Source: Chlorobiota bacterium (lineage in GTDB: Bacteria; Bacteroidota; Bacteroidia; JAADEI01). From it: a stretch of DNA of 32,413 bases. How positions within the stretch are numbered: the first letter of the stretch is position 1; each line of letters begins with the position of its first letter. Below are positions 1-7,833 of the stretch, piece after piece. The notes below the pieces were generated by a model that saw only the letters and a program-made list of their open reading frames with translations, made no database searches and was not told the origin of the DNA. Location: assembly GCA_013153515.1 (NCBI GenBank), contig JAADEI010000129.1, positions 1 to 32,413 on the forward strand, given 5' to 3'. Position numbers and translations under genes: made by a program.

Positions 1-2
1 TA

Positions 3-809
3 GCGGTAAGCGGGACAGAGATGTGGGTGGTGTATGAGTATAAGAACAGTGGCAAGTATGACACAGTTTTAGTTCAGTTGCCGTTCACGACGGGTCAATG
101 TTGCAAGTTCAAGGACACATCAAGGGCGAAGATATATTGCGGAGTGGTAACGCCGTATGTACCGCCGATGGCACCGGACACGCCCACGTTTTGCAATGAT
201 TTAGCGACCATCCAGCAGTCGTGGGTTTGGGCATATAATCGTCAGCGGTTGGAGGATTCAGTGAGGCGGTATATAGTTCCGCAGATAGAGTCTGTTTGCC
301 AGAGCGTGACGGACAGCCTTTGGTGGAGGATAAAGCAGCCTGAGTTTGCCTTTACATTATATTATTATGACAGGGCAGACAACCGCGTGGCAGTTGTTCC
401 ACCTGATGGCGTGGAGATGCTTTCCGACGACAGCACAGCGATGGTTCCCAATGCCCGAGCAATGGGCGACACCCTTAGACCGAAACACAGAAAAGTCGTT
501 CAGTGGCGTTACACTGCCAGCAATCAGGTTTGGATGCGTCACCACCCGGACCGAGGCACTGATTTAACATGGTATGACCCAGCCGACAGACCAATAGCAA
601 CACAGGATGCAAGACAGCGAGCCGAAAACAAGGTTTCTTTCATCAAATACGACAGTCTTAGCCGACCGATTGAAGGAGGGGTTGCATCACTTAATGGAAA
701 TTTTGTTAATTTTGCATATGCGAACAATGCGTCCATAAATACGAGCATTGTGTGGGATAGGTTTATACAGGTTTACGACACGGCAGCGACAGGAAGCCCG
801 ATAAGTTGA
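3..809 (+). pseudogene. RHS/YD-repeat family protein, 5' end outside the window, C-terminus apparently truncated
   Basis: The frame is open from base 3, so the ATG at 21 need not be the start and the gene begins outside the window. The product resembles the middle of long Bacteroidota RHS/YD-repeat surface proteins. It carries YYYDRADNRV followed by a VPPDGV segment, then a TWYDPADRPIATQ repeat and a KYDSLSRPIEGG repeat, i.e. typical YD repeats spaced about 20-25 residues apart. Family members normally run on for hundreds of residues to an RHS core and a variable tip. Here the frame stops at 807-809, 70 bp before the end of convergent metK. Another frame (from about 794) stays open to a stop at 848-850 but adds only about 18 residues. 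I therefore call it a truncated, probably decayed gene. The YD-repeat assignment is firm; pseudogene status is inferred, because the upstream part is unseen. Confidence 0.65.
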
Positions 810-879
810 GGGCACTTCCATTGTTGTATAATCAGGCAACAAGTCATTAGTCATTAGCTAAAATCACATTCTTAGAAAA

Positions 880-2184
880 TTAGGGAATTTTTAAGAAATC
901 TTTGATATCCTGCACCCTGTCAAGTTTTTCCCATGGGAACAGTGTTACTTCGGCTGCCACAGTCTCGTTTCCAACCACCACATTAACTTGTTTGGTTTCA
1001 GGGGTTCTGCCCATGTGTCCATAAGCCGCTGTGGGGAAATAGATTGGTTTGTTGAGTTGCAGGGTTTTAATGATGGCTGCTGGTCTGAGGTCAAACAGTT
1101 CTCTAATTGCTCGCTCCACTTTTTCTGTGGTTATTCCCTCTGTTGGTTCGTTTAATTGCACTGAAACACTTGCGGGTTCTGCTATTCCGATGGCATAAGC
1201 CACTTGAACGGTTACTTCTTTGGCGACTCCCGCTGCAACCATATTTTTGGCTATGTATCTGGTCATATATGCGGCGGAACGGTCCACCTTAGTGGGGTCT
1301 TTCCCAGAGAATGCCCCTCCTCCATGGGGTGCCCAGCCTCCATATGTGTCAACAATTATTTTCCTTCCTGTGAGTCCTGTGTCTCCGTGGGGACCTCCAA
1401 TTACAAACCTACCAGTAGGATTTAACAATAGTTTGGCATTGCCATTTTTAGCACGCTGAATAAAATCTGCTATTAACGTGTAGATTTCCGGGGAATCTTT
1501 ATATTTTTCAAGCACTCTGGGCAATAAGATATTTATAACATCGCTTCGTAATCTTTTAAGGAAAGCACCGTCTGGATTAGATGAATCCGGGAAGAGTCTC
1601 GCTGGTTCTTCGTGTTGCGTGGAAATAAGTATTGTGTCAAGGGACACCGGCTTAAGCCTCTTTTCATATCTCGCAGTTACTTGGGCTTTGGCATCGGGTC
1701 TTAAGTAGGGCATTAATTCAGGCTCGTGCTTCCTGATGTTTGATAATTCTTGCATTATGACGTGAGATAAGTCAATGGTCAAGGGTATATACCTCTGTGT
1801 TTCCAGAGTGGCATAGCCAAACATTAGCCCTTGGTCTCCTGCCCCTATCTCGTCGTCGTCCCTGTCAACGCCCATAGCTATGTCTGGCGACTGCTCGTGA
1901 TAGACACTCACTATTCCACAAGCATCTGCACTAAAGCCCAGTTCAGGATGGACATATCCGATTCGTCGGATCACTTCCCTAACGATGGGCTGAATATCCA
2001 GTTTTGCTAAGCTTCTGAATTCGCCACCTACTACAACCAACCCTGTGGTTACAAATGTTTCGCAAGCTACCCGGGCATTCGGGTCTAACGCAAGGAAGGC
2101 GTCAAGGATTGCATCTGAAATCTGGTCTGCTATCTTATCCGGGTGTCCCTCCGATACCGACTCTGATGTAAATAGGAATGCCAT
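880..2184 (-). CDS. metK: S-adenosylmethionine synthetase
   Basis: Methionine adenosyltransferase makes S-adenosylmethionine from methionine and ATP in the cytoplasm. The 434-residue product has the N-terminal GHPDK motif (residues 13-17), the GAGDQG loop (114-119), and the glycine-rich signature reading [13 protein letters not shown] then [16 protein letters not shown] near 265-300. All three domains are present. At 434 residues it is longer than the roughly 384-residue E. coli enzyme, as expected for the Bacteroidota form, which carries internal insertions. It is the last gene of a minus-strand run, 32 bp after the radical SAM gene. That enzyme uses SAM, so sharing a transcript would be sensible, but the pairing may be chance. 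It converges on the truncated RHS gene. Confidence 0.97.
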   Translation of the reverse strand: MAFLFTSESVSEGHPDKIADQISDAILDAFLALDPNARVACETFVTTGLVVVGGEFRSLAKLDIQPIVREVIRRIGYVHPELGFSADACGIVSVYHEQSPDIAMGVDRDDDEIGAGDQGLMFGYATLETQRYIPLTIDLSHVIMQELSNIRKHEPELMPYLRPDAKAQVTARYEKRLKPVSLDTILISTQHEEPARLFPDSSNPDGAFLKRLRSDVINILLPRVLEKYKDSPEIYTLIADFIQRAKNGNAKLLLNPTGRFVIGGPHGDTGLTGRKIIVDTYGGWAPHGGGAFSGKDPTKVDRSAAYMTRYIAKNMVAAGVAKEVTVQVAYAIGIAEPASVSVQLNEPTEGITTEKVERAIRELFDLRPAAIIKTLQLNKPIYFPTAAYGHMGRTPETKQVNVVVGNETVAAEVTLFPWEKLDRVQDIKDFLKIP

Positions 2185-2216
2185 AGTGCAAAGTTATGTA
2201 AGGCAAGAGAAATGGC

Positions 2217-3248
2217 TTAATCAAAGAATGTAACCCGCAGTCCCTCTGAACAGTTGCGACAAATATCAATTTGCCTCCTGTCTGTTAAAACCACTTCTCT
2301 AAATTGTTTGTATTTTGGGCTATTCCAGATTTCTTCGGGCTCCTGTTCCAACAGGTTGCCCATAACATATTTCCCGTCCTTGTCAAAGCAGCAGGGTAGC
2401 CACCTGCCATCCCATGTAACCACCGGGTTGTGCCACAGCCTCCAACATTTGTTAAGTAGTTTTCCCTTGAGTTGGAATGTTCCGTCAGGTTGTTTGACAT
2501 ATCTGGAATAACGGGTGTTTTCGGGCAAGTAGGGTTCCTTATTCTCGTCATAAATCTGAGCTGATTTAATAACAAAGATGTCAGCACCATGTTGATATGC
2601 TATCTCCCGGGCTTTCCCCAACTCATGCTCGTTGTGTTTAAAAACAATAAACTGGAAAACGATAATCGGATTCTTTCTCCCAAGAGATTCACGTACGGTT
2701 GAAAGCAATTTGAGATTTTGCAAGGCTTTGGATAAATCACCTCCAACTCTATATTTTTCATAGGTTTCCTGCGTAATGCCGTCTATTGAGAAGATAATCC
2801 TGTTCAATCCTGACAGCACGACCTCTCGAGCCGTTGCTTCTGATAGGAAATGCCCATTGGTTGAAGTCATTACGTACATGTTCCTGTCCCTTGCCTCCTT
2901 GACCATTTGTATAAAGTGTGGGTTTAAAAAAGGCTCGCCTTGAAAATAAAGGGTTAAGAAGGCAACGTGAGACTTTATTTTTTCAAGGAAATTTATATAA
3001 GTTTCAAGAGATATGGAACCTGTTGGTCTGGTAAATGATCTCAAACCGCTGGGACATTGCGGACATCTCAGATTGCAATACGTCGTTGGTTCTATGCTCA
3101 TTGCAACAGGCAACCCCCAGATGAAATTTCTTTTTAACAATCGTGATAAGTGATAAGAAGTCCACAAACCAGTTAAATGATGAAATCTTGGCAGCATGGC
3201 TTTTATTGCCTGCCACCTATCATGAACAATAATGTTAAGCTTGTCCAC
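2217..3248 (-). CDS. Radical SAM/SPASM domain protein of unknown substrate
   Basis: A 343-residue radical SAM enzyme. The cluster-binding CxxxCxxC motif is C58, C62, C65 (TYCNLRCPQC) and is followed by PSGLRSFTRPTG, a stretch I associate with a conserved Bacteroidota subfamily. A SPASM-type C-terminus with further cysteines (KCWRLWHNP, WLPCCFD, ICRNCSEG) should bind at least one auxiliary Fe-S cluster. The start is GTG at 3248. It is preferred over internal ATGs because the basic amphipathic leader before the radical SAM core looks like part of the protein. It begins 7 bp after lptB and ends 32 bp before metK, inside the bcp-recJ-lptB-metK run. No small precursor-peptide gene is adjacent, so there is no support for a RiPP role. 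The substrate is unknown. Confidence 0.88.
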   Translation of the reverse strand: MDKLNIIVHDRWQAIKAMLPRFHHLTGLWTSYHLSRLLKRNFIWGLPVAMSIEPTTYCNLRCPQCPSGLRSFTRPTGSISLETYINFLEKIKSHVAFLTLYFQGEPFLNPHFIQMVKEARDRNMYVMTSTNGHFLSEATAREVVLSGLNRIIFSIDGITQETYEKYRVGGDLSKALQNLKLLSTVRESLGRKNPIIVFQFIVFKHNEHELGKAREIAYQHGADIFVIKSAQIYDENKEPYLPENTRYSRYVKQPDGTFQLKGKLLNKCWRLWHNPVVTWDGRWLPCCFDKDGKYVMGNLLEQEPEEIWNSPKYKQFREVVLTDRRQIDICRNCSEGLRVTFFD

Positions 3249-3255
3249 CTGTGGA

Positions 3256-3999
3256 TTAAACTTTTCGCTTCAATTGAAAATGCTTACCGAGGTAAAGCCT
3301 TCTGACCTGCTCGTCAGCCGCTAACTCTTCTGCTGTGCCCTGTTTCAAAATTCTACCGTCAAACAGCAAATATGCCCTGTCGGTAATGGATAATGTCTCG
3401 TCAACATTATGATCAGTAATCAAAATCCCTATGTTACGGCTTTTAAGTTGCAAAATCAAGTTCTGAATATCTTCAACAGCAATTGGGTCAATCCCAGCAA
3501 ATGGCTCGTCAAGAAGCATGAATCTCGGGTTTGCCGCTAGCGCCCGGGCTATCTCCGTTCGGCGTCGCTCACCGCCAGACAGCAAGTCCCCCCTTGTTTT
3601 GCGAACTCTTGCAATTCCAAACTCTTCCAGTAGTTCCTCCAGCCTTTCCCTCCTTTCCCTTTTATCTTTTATTTGAAATTCCAGAACAGCCAAAATGTTC
3701 TCTTCAACTGTCAACTTCCTAAAAATGGAACTTTCCTGTGGCAGGTATCCGATTCCCCGCCTCGCATGCTTATACATCGGCTCCCTCGTAATATCTTCAT
3801 TATCAAGATATATTCTCCCACTATCAGGCTTTATAAATCCAACCAGCATGTAGAAAGTTGTTGTTTTTCCTGCCCCATTAGGTCCTAATAAGCCAACTAT
3901 TTCACCTTGCTTCACTTCCAGAGACACTTCATTAACAACACGTCGTTTCCTATACTTCTTTACCAATTTTTCACACCATAGTTTGCTTTGAGTCTTCAT
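3256..3999 (-). CDS. lptB: LPS export ABC transporter ATP-binding protein LptB
   Basis: ATPase that powers the Lpt bridge, which moves lipopolysaccharide from the inner to the outer membrane. The 247-residue protein has Walker A GPNGAGKT (39-46), a Q-loop glutamine in YLPQES (about 88), the signature LSGGERRR (140-147), Walker B FMLLDEP (160-166) and the H-loop histidine in ITDHNVDET (197). SGGERRR followed by EIARALA, and FAGIDPIAV after Walker B, are characteristic of LptB among ABC ATPases. Its start codon overlaps the recJ stop by 4 bp (ATGA), indicating translational coupling. The LptF/LptG permeases are not in the window. Confidence 0.93.
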   Translation of the reverse strand: MKTQSKLWCEKLVKKYRKRRVVNEVSLEVKQGEIVGLLGPNGAGKTTTFYMLVGFIKPDSGRIYLDNEDITREPMYKHARRGIGYLPQESSIFRKLTVEENILAVLEFQIKDKRERRERLEELLEEFGIARVRKTRGDLLSGGERRRTEIARALAANPRFMLLDEPFAGIDPIAVEDIQNLILQLKSRNIGILITDHNVDETLSITDRAYLLFDGRILKQGTAEELAADEQVRRLYLGKHFQLKRKV

Positions 4000-5696
4000 A
4001 ACAGGTCATAATCTTTAACGTATAAATTCAGGTATTCCTTACCGTTAAATTTGCGTTTTTTGACATAATAACACAGCCAAAATCTCTTGCCTCTGAGTTT
4101 TTGAACCTCCGAGGCACCTTCCCATAACATAACTTTTTCCCTGATGCCATATTGGTCCGACACAGAAAGGCGAAGATGTTTTTCCTTGACAATTTCCGAG
4201 CTGCTGTCTTCAATAACCGAAGTGGCAAACAAGGGAATGGGGTTGGCTTCTCCCCACGGTGCACTGTTCTCAATAAACCAAAGAATCTTTTCGTCTTTTA
4301 GGTCCTTAAAGTTCAAAAAACCATCAATTGTCAATGCTTTTGTTCCCTCTGTGGAACCATTGGTCCTGATTCGCTCCAAAACGTTAAGCCTATCTTTCAT
4401 TATAGTTATTCCAATTGCATTGGCATGTCCGCCGAACCTAACAAATTCAGAACCTAAGGGACTCATCAAATCATATAAATTAACATGTTCTGGAGACCTG
4501 CCAGACCCCTTCAATACACCGAACCCAACGTCTGTAAGGGCAATAACTGGTTTCTTAAATAAATCCTGAATTCGGGCAGCAACAATACCCATAATGCCTT
4601 CCTCCCAATCCCTTCCAACAACTATGATAATATCATTTGCTGCTTGCTTAGTCGCTTGCTTAATGGCTTCCTCCACTGCTTTTTCTGTCAGCTTTCGCCT
4701 TTCATTATTAAGCCTTATTAATTGGTCCATCCAGAAAGATGCCTCCGTTTCATTATTTGAAAGCAACAGGTTGAGGGCTGTGCGAGCATGGGCAATGCGT
4801 CCAGCCGAATTGAGCAGAGGAGAAATTTTAAAAACTATATCTCTCAGGTCAAGCTGTAGGGCACCCTCAGAATCAGTTATGTCCACATTAAAATGCCTAA
4901 AAAGAGTTCTAATTGCAGGACGCTGATAACGAGCAACTAACCTGAGTCCATGAACAACCATGGTTCTGTTTTCTCCCACAAGAGGCATCACATCGGCAAC
5001 TAACCCCAACATTACAAGGTCCAAAACAGAGTACGGATCAAATTTTTTCAATCTAAATCGTTCACTAAAAAATTGCACAAATTTAAATACCACAGCACTG
5101 GCAGATAGCCTCTTATTGGGATACTGGCTGTGTGGAGCCTGTGGATTTACGAATGCATACACGTCAGGCAAAACCTCTCCTGTCTCATGATGGTCAAGAA
5201 CTATTATGTCTAAACCGTGAGCCTTAGCCATATTGACCGCGGCAAAATCCCTACTGCCTATGTCCACCGCAATAAGTAGTGAAGCACCCTGCTGCAACGC
5301 CCACTGAACAGATTCCACATTCAAGCCATAACCGTGAACCTTTCTGTCGGGAATGTAATAAACGAATTTAGCATTCACACGATTAAGAAAATTTATTAAA
5401 ACAGAAGTTGAAGTAATACCATCAACATCATAATCCCCAACAATGGCAATCAACTCATCGGTTTTTAACGCCTTAGCTAACCTTTCAGCAGCTTTCTCTA
5501 TATCAGGAAGCAATGCAGGAGGATGCAAATTGCTCAAAGAGGGTTTATAAAACTCTTCTGCGTCCCCCCTTGTCCGAATCCCCCGTCGGATAAGCATTCT
5601 GGCAATGGCATCATGGTCTATTCCAAGGTCCTTCTTTAACTGTTCAATACTGTCTTGATCTATTTCAGCCAGTTGCCATTTCTCGGGCATCTCCAT
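3996..5696 (-). CDS. recJ: Single-stranded-DNA-specific exonuclease RecJ
   Basis: 5'-3' single-strand exonuclease of recombination and mismatch/base-excision repair. The 566-residue product has the usual RecJ length. DHH-family motifs are visible: GDYDVDGIT (87-95), IPDRxxxGYG (115-124), an acidic VDIGSRD (144-150) and LDHHETGE (167-174), which together bind the catalytic metals. The DHHA1 part carries [14 protein letters not shown] and [11 protein letters not shown] near residues 400-425, and an OB-like C-terminal domain follows. It starts 10 bp after bcp and overlaps lptB by 4 bp, so it very likely shares the bcp promoter. A second in-frame ATG two codons downstream is an equally possible start. 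Confidence 0.95.
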   Translation of the reverse strand: MEMPEKWQLAEIDQDSIEQLKKDLGIDHDAIARMLIRRGIRTRGDAEEFYKPSLSNLHPPALLPDIEKAAERLAKALKTDELIAIVGDYDVDGITSTSVLINFLNRVNAKFVYYIPDRKVHGYGLNVESVQWALQQGASLLIAVDIGSRDFAAVNMAKAHGLDIIVLDHHETGEVLPDVYAFVNPQAPHSQYPNKRLSASAVVFKFVQFFSERFRLKKFDPYSVLDLVMLGLVADVMPLVGENRTMVVHGLRLVARYQRPAIRTLFRHFNVDITDSEGALQLDLRDIVFKISPLLNSAGRIAHARTALNLLLSNNETEASFWMDQLIRLNNERRKLTEKAVEEAIKQATKQAANDIIIVVGRDWEEGIMGIVAARIQDLFKKPVIALTDVGFGVLKGSGRSPEHVNLYDLMSPLGSEFVRFGGHANAIGITIMKDRLNVLERIRTNGSTEGTKALTIDGFLNFKDLKDEKILWFIENSAPWGEANPIPLFATSVIEDSSSEIVKEKHLRLSVSDQYGIREKVMLWEGASEVQKLRGKRFWLCYYVKKRKFNGKEYLNLYVKDYDLL

Positions 5697-5706
5697 AACT
5701 AATAAG

Positions 5707-6189
5707 CTATTTCTCTATCTGTTCAATTGCCTTGATGTTCCTCAAGAAAGCTAGTATTTCTTTGTAGTGTGTTGCCGGCTTCACTTTATTATAAATCCTA
5801 ATAATATATCCTTCCGGACTGATAATAAATGTTTTTCTCTTTGGTAAGCCCCAAAACGCTAACGCTTCGTATTTCCTGCAAATCTCACCGGATTCATCTG
5901 AAATCAAAGTGTAAGGAAACCCAAGCCTCTCCCTGAATTTCCTATGAGAGGAAGGCTTGTCCCTGCTAACACCAACTATCTCTACATTTTGAGGAATGAC
6001 CATGGGGTCAAGGTTTTTTATCCCTTTCAGCTCGGAAGTGCATCCGGGTGTGAAATCCTTAGGATAAAACAACAGAACGACATATTTACCTGCTTGCTCC
6101 CTCAACCTCCATTTTTTGCCCTCATCGGTAATCCCTTCAAAGTCCGGTGCCGGTGCCCCCGCCTTGATTAAAACAGGTTCCTGTATCAT
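5707..6189 (-). CDS. bcp: Thiol peroxidase, Bcp/PrxQ-type peroxiredoxin
   Basis: Cytoplasmic peroxiredoxin that reduces hydrogen peroxide and organic peroxides. The 160-residue product has the AhpC/TSA fold and the active-site segment FYPKDFTPGCTSE, with peroxidatic cysteine C50. Many Bcp proteins carry a resolving cysteine five residues later; here that position is lysine (GCTSELKG). The only other cysteine is C104 in EICRKYEAL, so the protein is either one-cysteine or uses C104. It is the first gene of the minus-strand run ending at metK. A purine-rich AAGGAG lies very close to its ATG and a TAATTTTG box lies about 24 bp upstream. It is divergent from osmC across only 40 bp. Confidence 0.92.
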   Translation of the reverse strand: MIQEPVLIKAGAPAPDFEGITDEGKKWRLREQAGKYVVLLFYPKDFTPGCTSELKGIKNLDPMVIPQNVEIVGVSRDKPSSHRKFRERLGFPYTLISDESGEICRKYEALAFWGLPKRKTFIISPEGYIIRIYNKVKPATHYKEILAFLRNIKAIEQIEK

Positions 6190-6199
6190 TTCTCCTTTT

Positions 6200-6207
6200 T
6201 AACTTCG
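6200..6207 (+). promoter_or_regulatory. Possible -7 box for the OsmC-family gene
   Basis: TAACTTCG followed by CA, 22 bp before the ATG at 6230. It differs from the Bacteroidota consensus TAnnTTTG by one base (C for T). The same TAACTTCGCA string precedes the esterase gene at 9568-9577, which makes it more credible. No clear -33 TTG element is visible. Confidence 0.35.
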
Positions 6208-6213
6208 CAATAT

Positions 6214-6221
6214 CAAAATTA
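6214..6221 (-). promoter_or_regulatory. Bacteroidota -7 promoter box for bcp-recJ-lptB-radical SAM-metK
   Basis: The minus strand reads TAATTTTG, an exact match to TAnnTTTG, ending 24 bp before the bcp ATG. It is the only good match at the head of the five-gene run. Transcription should start near 6207, overlapping the osmC control region. Confidence 0.6.
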
Positions 6222-6229
6222 TATAACAG

Positions 6230-6649
6230 ATGGTAAAAGTTAAGATAATCAGAGAGGAACCTCCCTTCTTGTTAAAAGGCATAGACGAGAAAGGACACGA
6301 AGTCTATATGGATTCAGTTCCAAAATTCGGAGGCAAATGGGCTGGGTTCAGACCCATGCACCTGCTACTTGTTTCCCTTGGTGGATGTGCCGTGATGGAT
6401 GTCGTCGCTATCCTTGGCAAGATGCGTCAGGAAGTGGAAGACATAAAAGCAGACGTTACTGCCGAACCAATCCCTAATAGTAAGCCGACTCTCTTTCAAA
6501 AGATTCATGTCCATTTCATTATCAAGGGCAACATAGACGAAGAAAAACTTAAAAAGGCTCTTGAATTAACAATGGAAAAGTATTGTTCCGTTGTTCTTAC
6601 TGTACGCCCCGCCGTCCCCGTATCTTACGATTATGAATTGATTAAGTAG
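6230..6649 (+). CDS. OsmC/Ohr-family protein
   Basis: A 139-residue OsmC-fold protein; such proteins are thiol-dependent hydroperoxide reductases, though many YhfA-like members are functionally undefined. Two cysteines sit at the expected family positions: C53 in SLGGCAVMDV, at the start of the long central helix, and C119 in MEKYCSVVLTV. The sequence between them (ILGKMRQEVEDIKADV) also fits. The spacing looks closer to the general OsmC/YhfA branch than to Ohr. It is divergent from the peroxiredoxin bcp, so a shared oxidative-stress role is reasonable but inferred. Its TAG stop shares one base with the GTG start of the endonuclease V gene. Confidence 0.88.
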   Translation: MVKVKIIREEPPFLLKGIDEKGHEVYMDSVPKFGGKWAGFRPMHLLLVSLGGCAVMDVVAILGKMRQEVEDIKADVTAEPIPNSKPTLFQKIHVHFIIKGNIDEEKLKKALELTMEKYCSVVLTVRPAVPVSYDYELIK

Positions 6650-7329
6650 TGTGGGGTAAACCGTGGGAGTGGCTGGGCAGTCCCAGAGAGGCAATACGCC
6701 TACAAAAAGAATTAGTTGGGTCCATTGAATTAAAGCCCTTAGAGAAACCAGTTAGATTTATTGCCGGATTTGACTGTGCATTTATAAAGCGAGAGGAGGG
6801 AGAATTTATAGTTGCTGGCGGTGTAGTGTGGGATTCCCTTACAAATAAAATTGTTTCTCAAACAACCGTTGTTGAAAAAGTACAGTTTCCATACATTCCC
6901 GGACTACTTGCCTTTAGAGAAATGCCTGCAATCACTAAGTTAAGCCTCCATCTTGAAAAGCCAGACCTCATAATGGTTGATGGACATGGCATCGCCCACC
7001 CCAGAAGGGCTGGAATAGCCGTACACATAGGCATCTGGGCTGGAATACCCACTATCGGAGTGGCTAAAAAGAAACTGGTCGGGACCTATGAAATGCCTTG
7101 TGAAGAGAAAGGCTGTCAAACATTTTTGTATGATAGAAGTGAAAAGATAGGGATTGTGCTAAGAAGCAGGACAGGTGTTAAACCAATCTTTGTGTCTCCG
7201 GGAAATTTAATAAATCTATCGCAGGCTATAGATGTGACTTTGAAGTCTTGCTTAAAATATAGACTTCCTGAACCAACTCGGCTCGCCCATCATTTAGTCT
7301 CTTTAAAGAGAAAAGAAATAAACGTGTAA
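6649..7329 (+). CDS. nfi: Endonuclease V (deoxyinosine 3' endonuclease)
   Basis: Repair enzyme that cuts the second phosphodiester bond 3' of deoxyinosine and initiates repair of deaminated adenine. The 226-residue product has all the landmarks: the FIAGFDCAF strand with the first metal-binding aspartate (D42), the PYIPGLLAFRE wedge and catalytic glutamate (80-91), VDGHGIAHPRRAGIAVHIG with D111 (110-128), GVAKKKLVG with K141, and a PIFVSPGNLINLSQA strand. The terminal RLAHHLVS supplies the usual late histidine. The start is GTG at 6649, overlapping the osmC stop TAG by one base; no nearby in-frame ATG would keep the first strand. The overlap indicates a two-gene operon with osmC. Confidence 0.94.
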   Translation: MWGKPWEWLGSPREAIRLQKELVGSIELKPLEKPVRFIAGFDCAFIKREEGEFIVAGGVVWDSLTNKIVSQTTVVEKVQFPYIPGLLAFREMPAITKLSLHLEKPDLIMVDGHGIAHPRRAGIAVHIGIWAGIPTIGVAKKKLVGTYEMPCEEKGCQTFLYDRSEKIGIVLRSRTGVKPIFVSPGNLINLSQAIDVTLKSCLKYRLPEPTRLAHHLVSLKRKEINV

Positions 7330-7345
7330 TACTTCCTGTAAGTCT

Positions 7346-7702
7346 TTATACCAGTTCAACGTGAAAAATAGAGCAAATCGGAATTGCTTTCTGTGCTTTT
7401 AGCAACACGTTTTTCTCAGTCAATGCCCAAATGGTTGTATAGACATAAAACGGACCGTTGTCGGTCATAAAATAAATTTTGGCTTTGTGTTTAAATATAT
7501 TACCAAGCGTGAGAGCTCTGTTTAGTGCCCACCGTCGCCTCTGGCGATCCTCTTCTGAAGGTAGGACGTCTTCTTTGCAGAAAGGGAGTGTGTCCACCTT
7601 CTCTTTGTCAATTGGTTTAGCTTGAGCAATCAAAGTGATGGGATTATGAATGTGGAGATTTGGATTTATTCCGCCTTCCCTCATGGCTATGTTTAATTTC
7701 AC
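7346..7702 (-). CDS. Conserved hypothetical protein, Bacteroidota-type small protein
   Basis: A 118-residue protein with no signal peptide or membrane segment. The C-terminal 70 residues carry a recognisable pattern: a basic RRRWALNRALTLGN stretch, then KAKIYFMTDNG, YTTIWALTEKNVLLKAQ and IPICSIFHVEL. I recall similar short Bacteroidota proteins with basic residues followed by LTLGN, a strand, then TTIWATT and a closing IP-I strand, all of unknown function. The alternating pattern suggests a small beta-barrel or SH3-like fold (inference). The frame opens with GTG at 7702; ATG at 7684 is the alternative. It lies 131 bp downstream of the T9SS protein on the same strand, and no TAnnTTTG box is visible directly in front of it. 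Confidence 0.7.
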   Translation of the reverse strand: MKLNIAMREGGINPNLHIHNPITLIAQAKPIDKEKVDTLPFCKEDVLPSEEDRQRRRWALNRALTLGNIFKHKAKIYFMTDNGPFYVYTTIWALTEKNVLLKAQKAIPICSIFHVELV

Positions 7703-7833
7703 AGGTTAACTTGCTTATTATTATTTGACAGAAATCTATGTAGTAGTTATAATTATTATCATTTTTAATCAACAACATTAACATGTTTGTTTTTGTTATG
7801 TTATACGCAACATTACTTCAAAGGGTTCTTATT

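Noticed and set aside
843-857. Short duplicated GTCATTA string as a mobile-element target duplication
   Set aside because: Two 7-base copies directly adjacent are too short to claim a target-site duplication, and no transposase or terminal repeat is present.
2217-3248. RiPP maturase role for the radical SAM/SPASM protein
   Set aside because: No short precursor gene, transporter or peptidase lies beside it; the flanking genes are lptB and metK.
4144-4569. 141-residue open frame on the plus strand within recJ
   Set aside because: It is antisense to the well-supported RecJ C-terminal region and shows no domain.
7703-7833. Possible terminator or small RNA in the AT-rich gap after the T9SS gene
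   Set aside because: Only weak AT pairing (AACAT/ATGTT) is visible, without a GC stem or a T-run in the right place; nothing else is recognisable.
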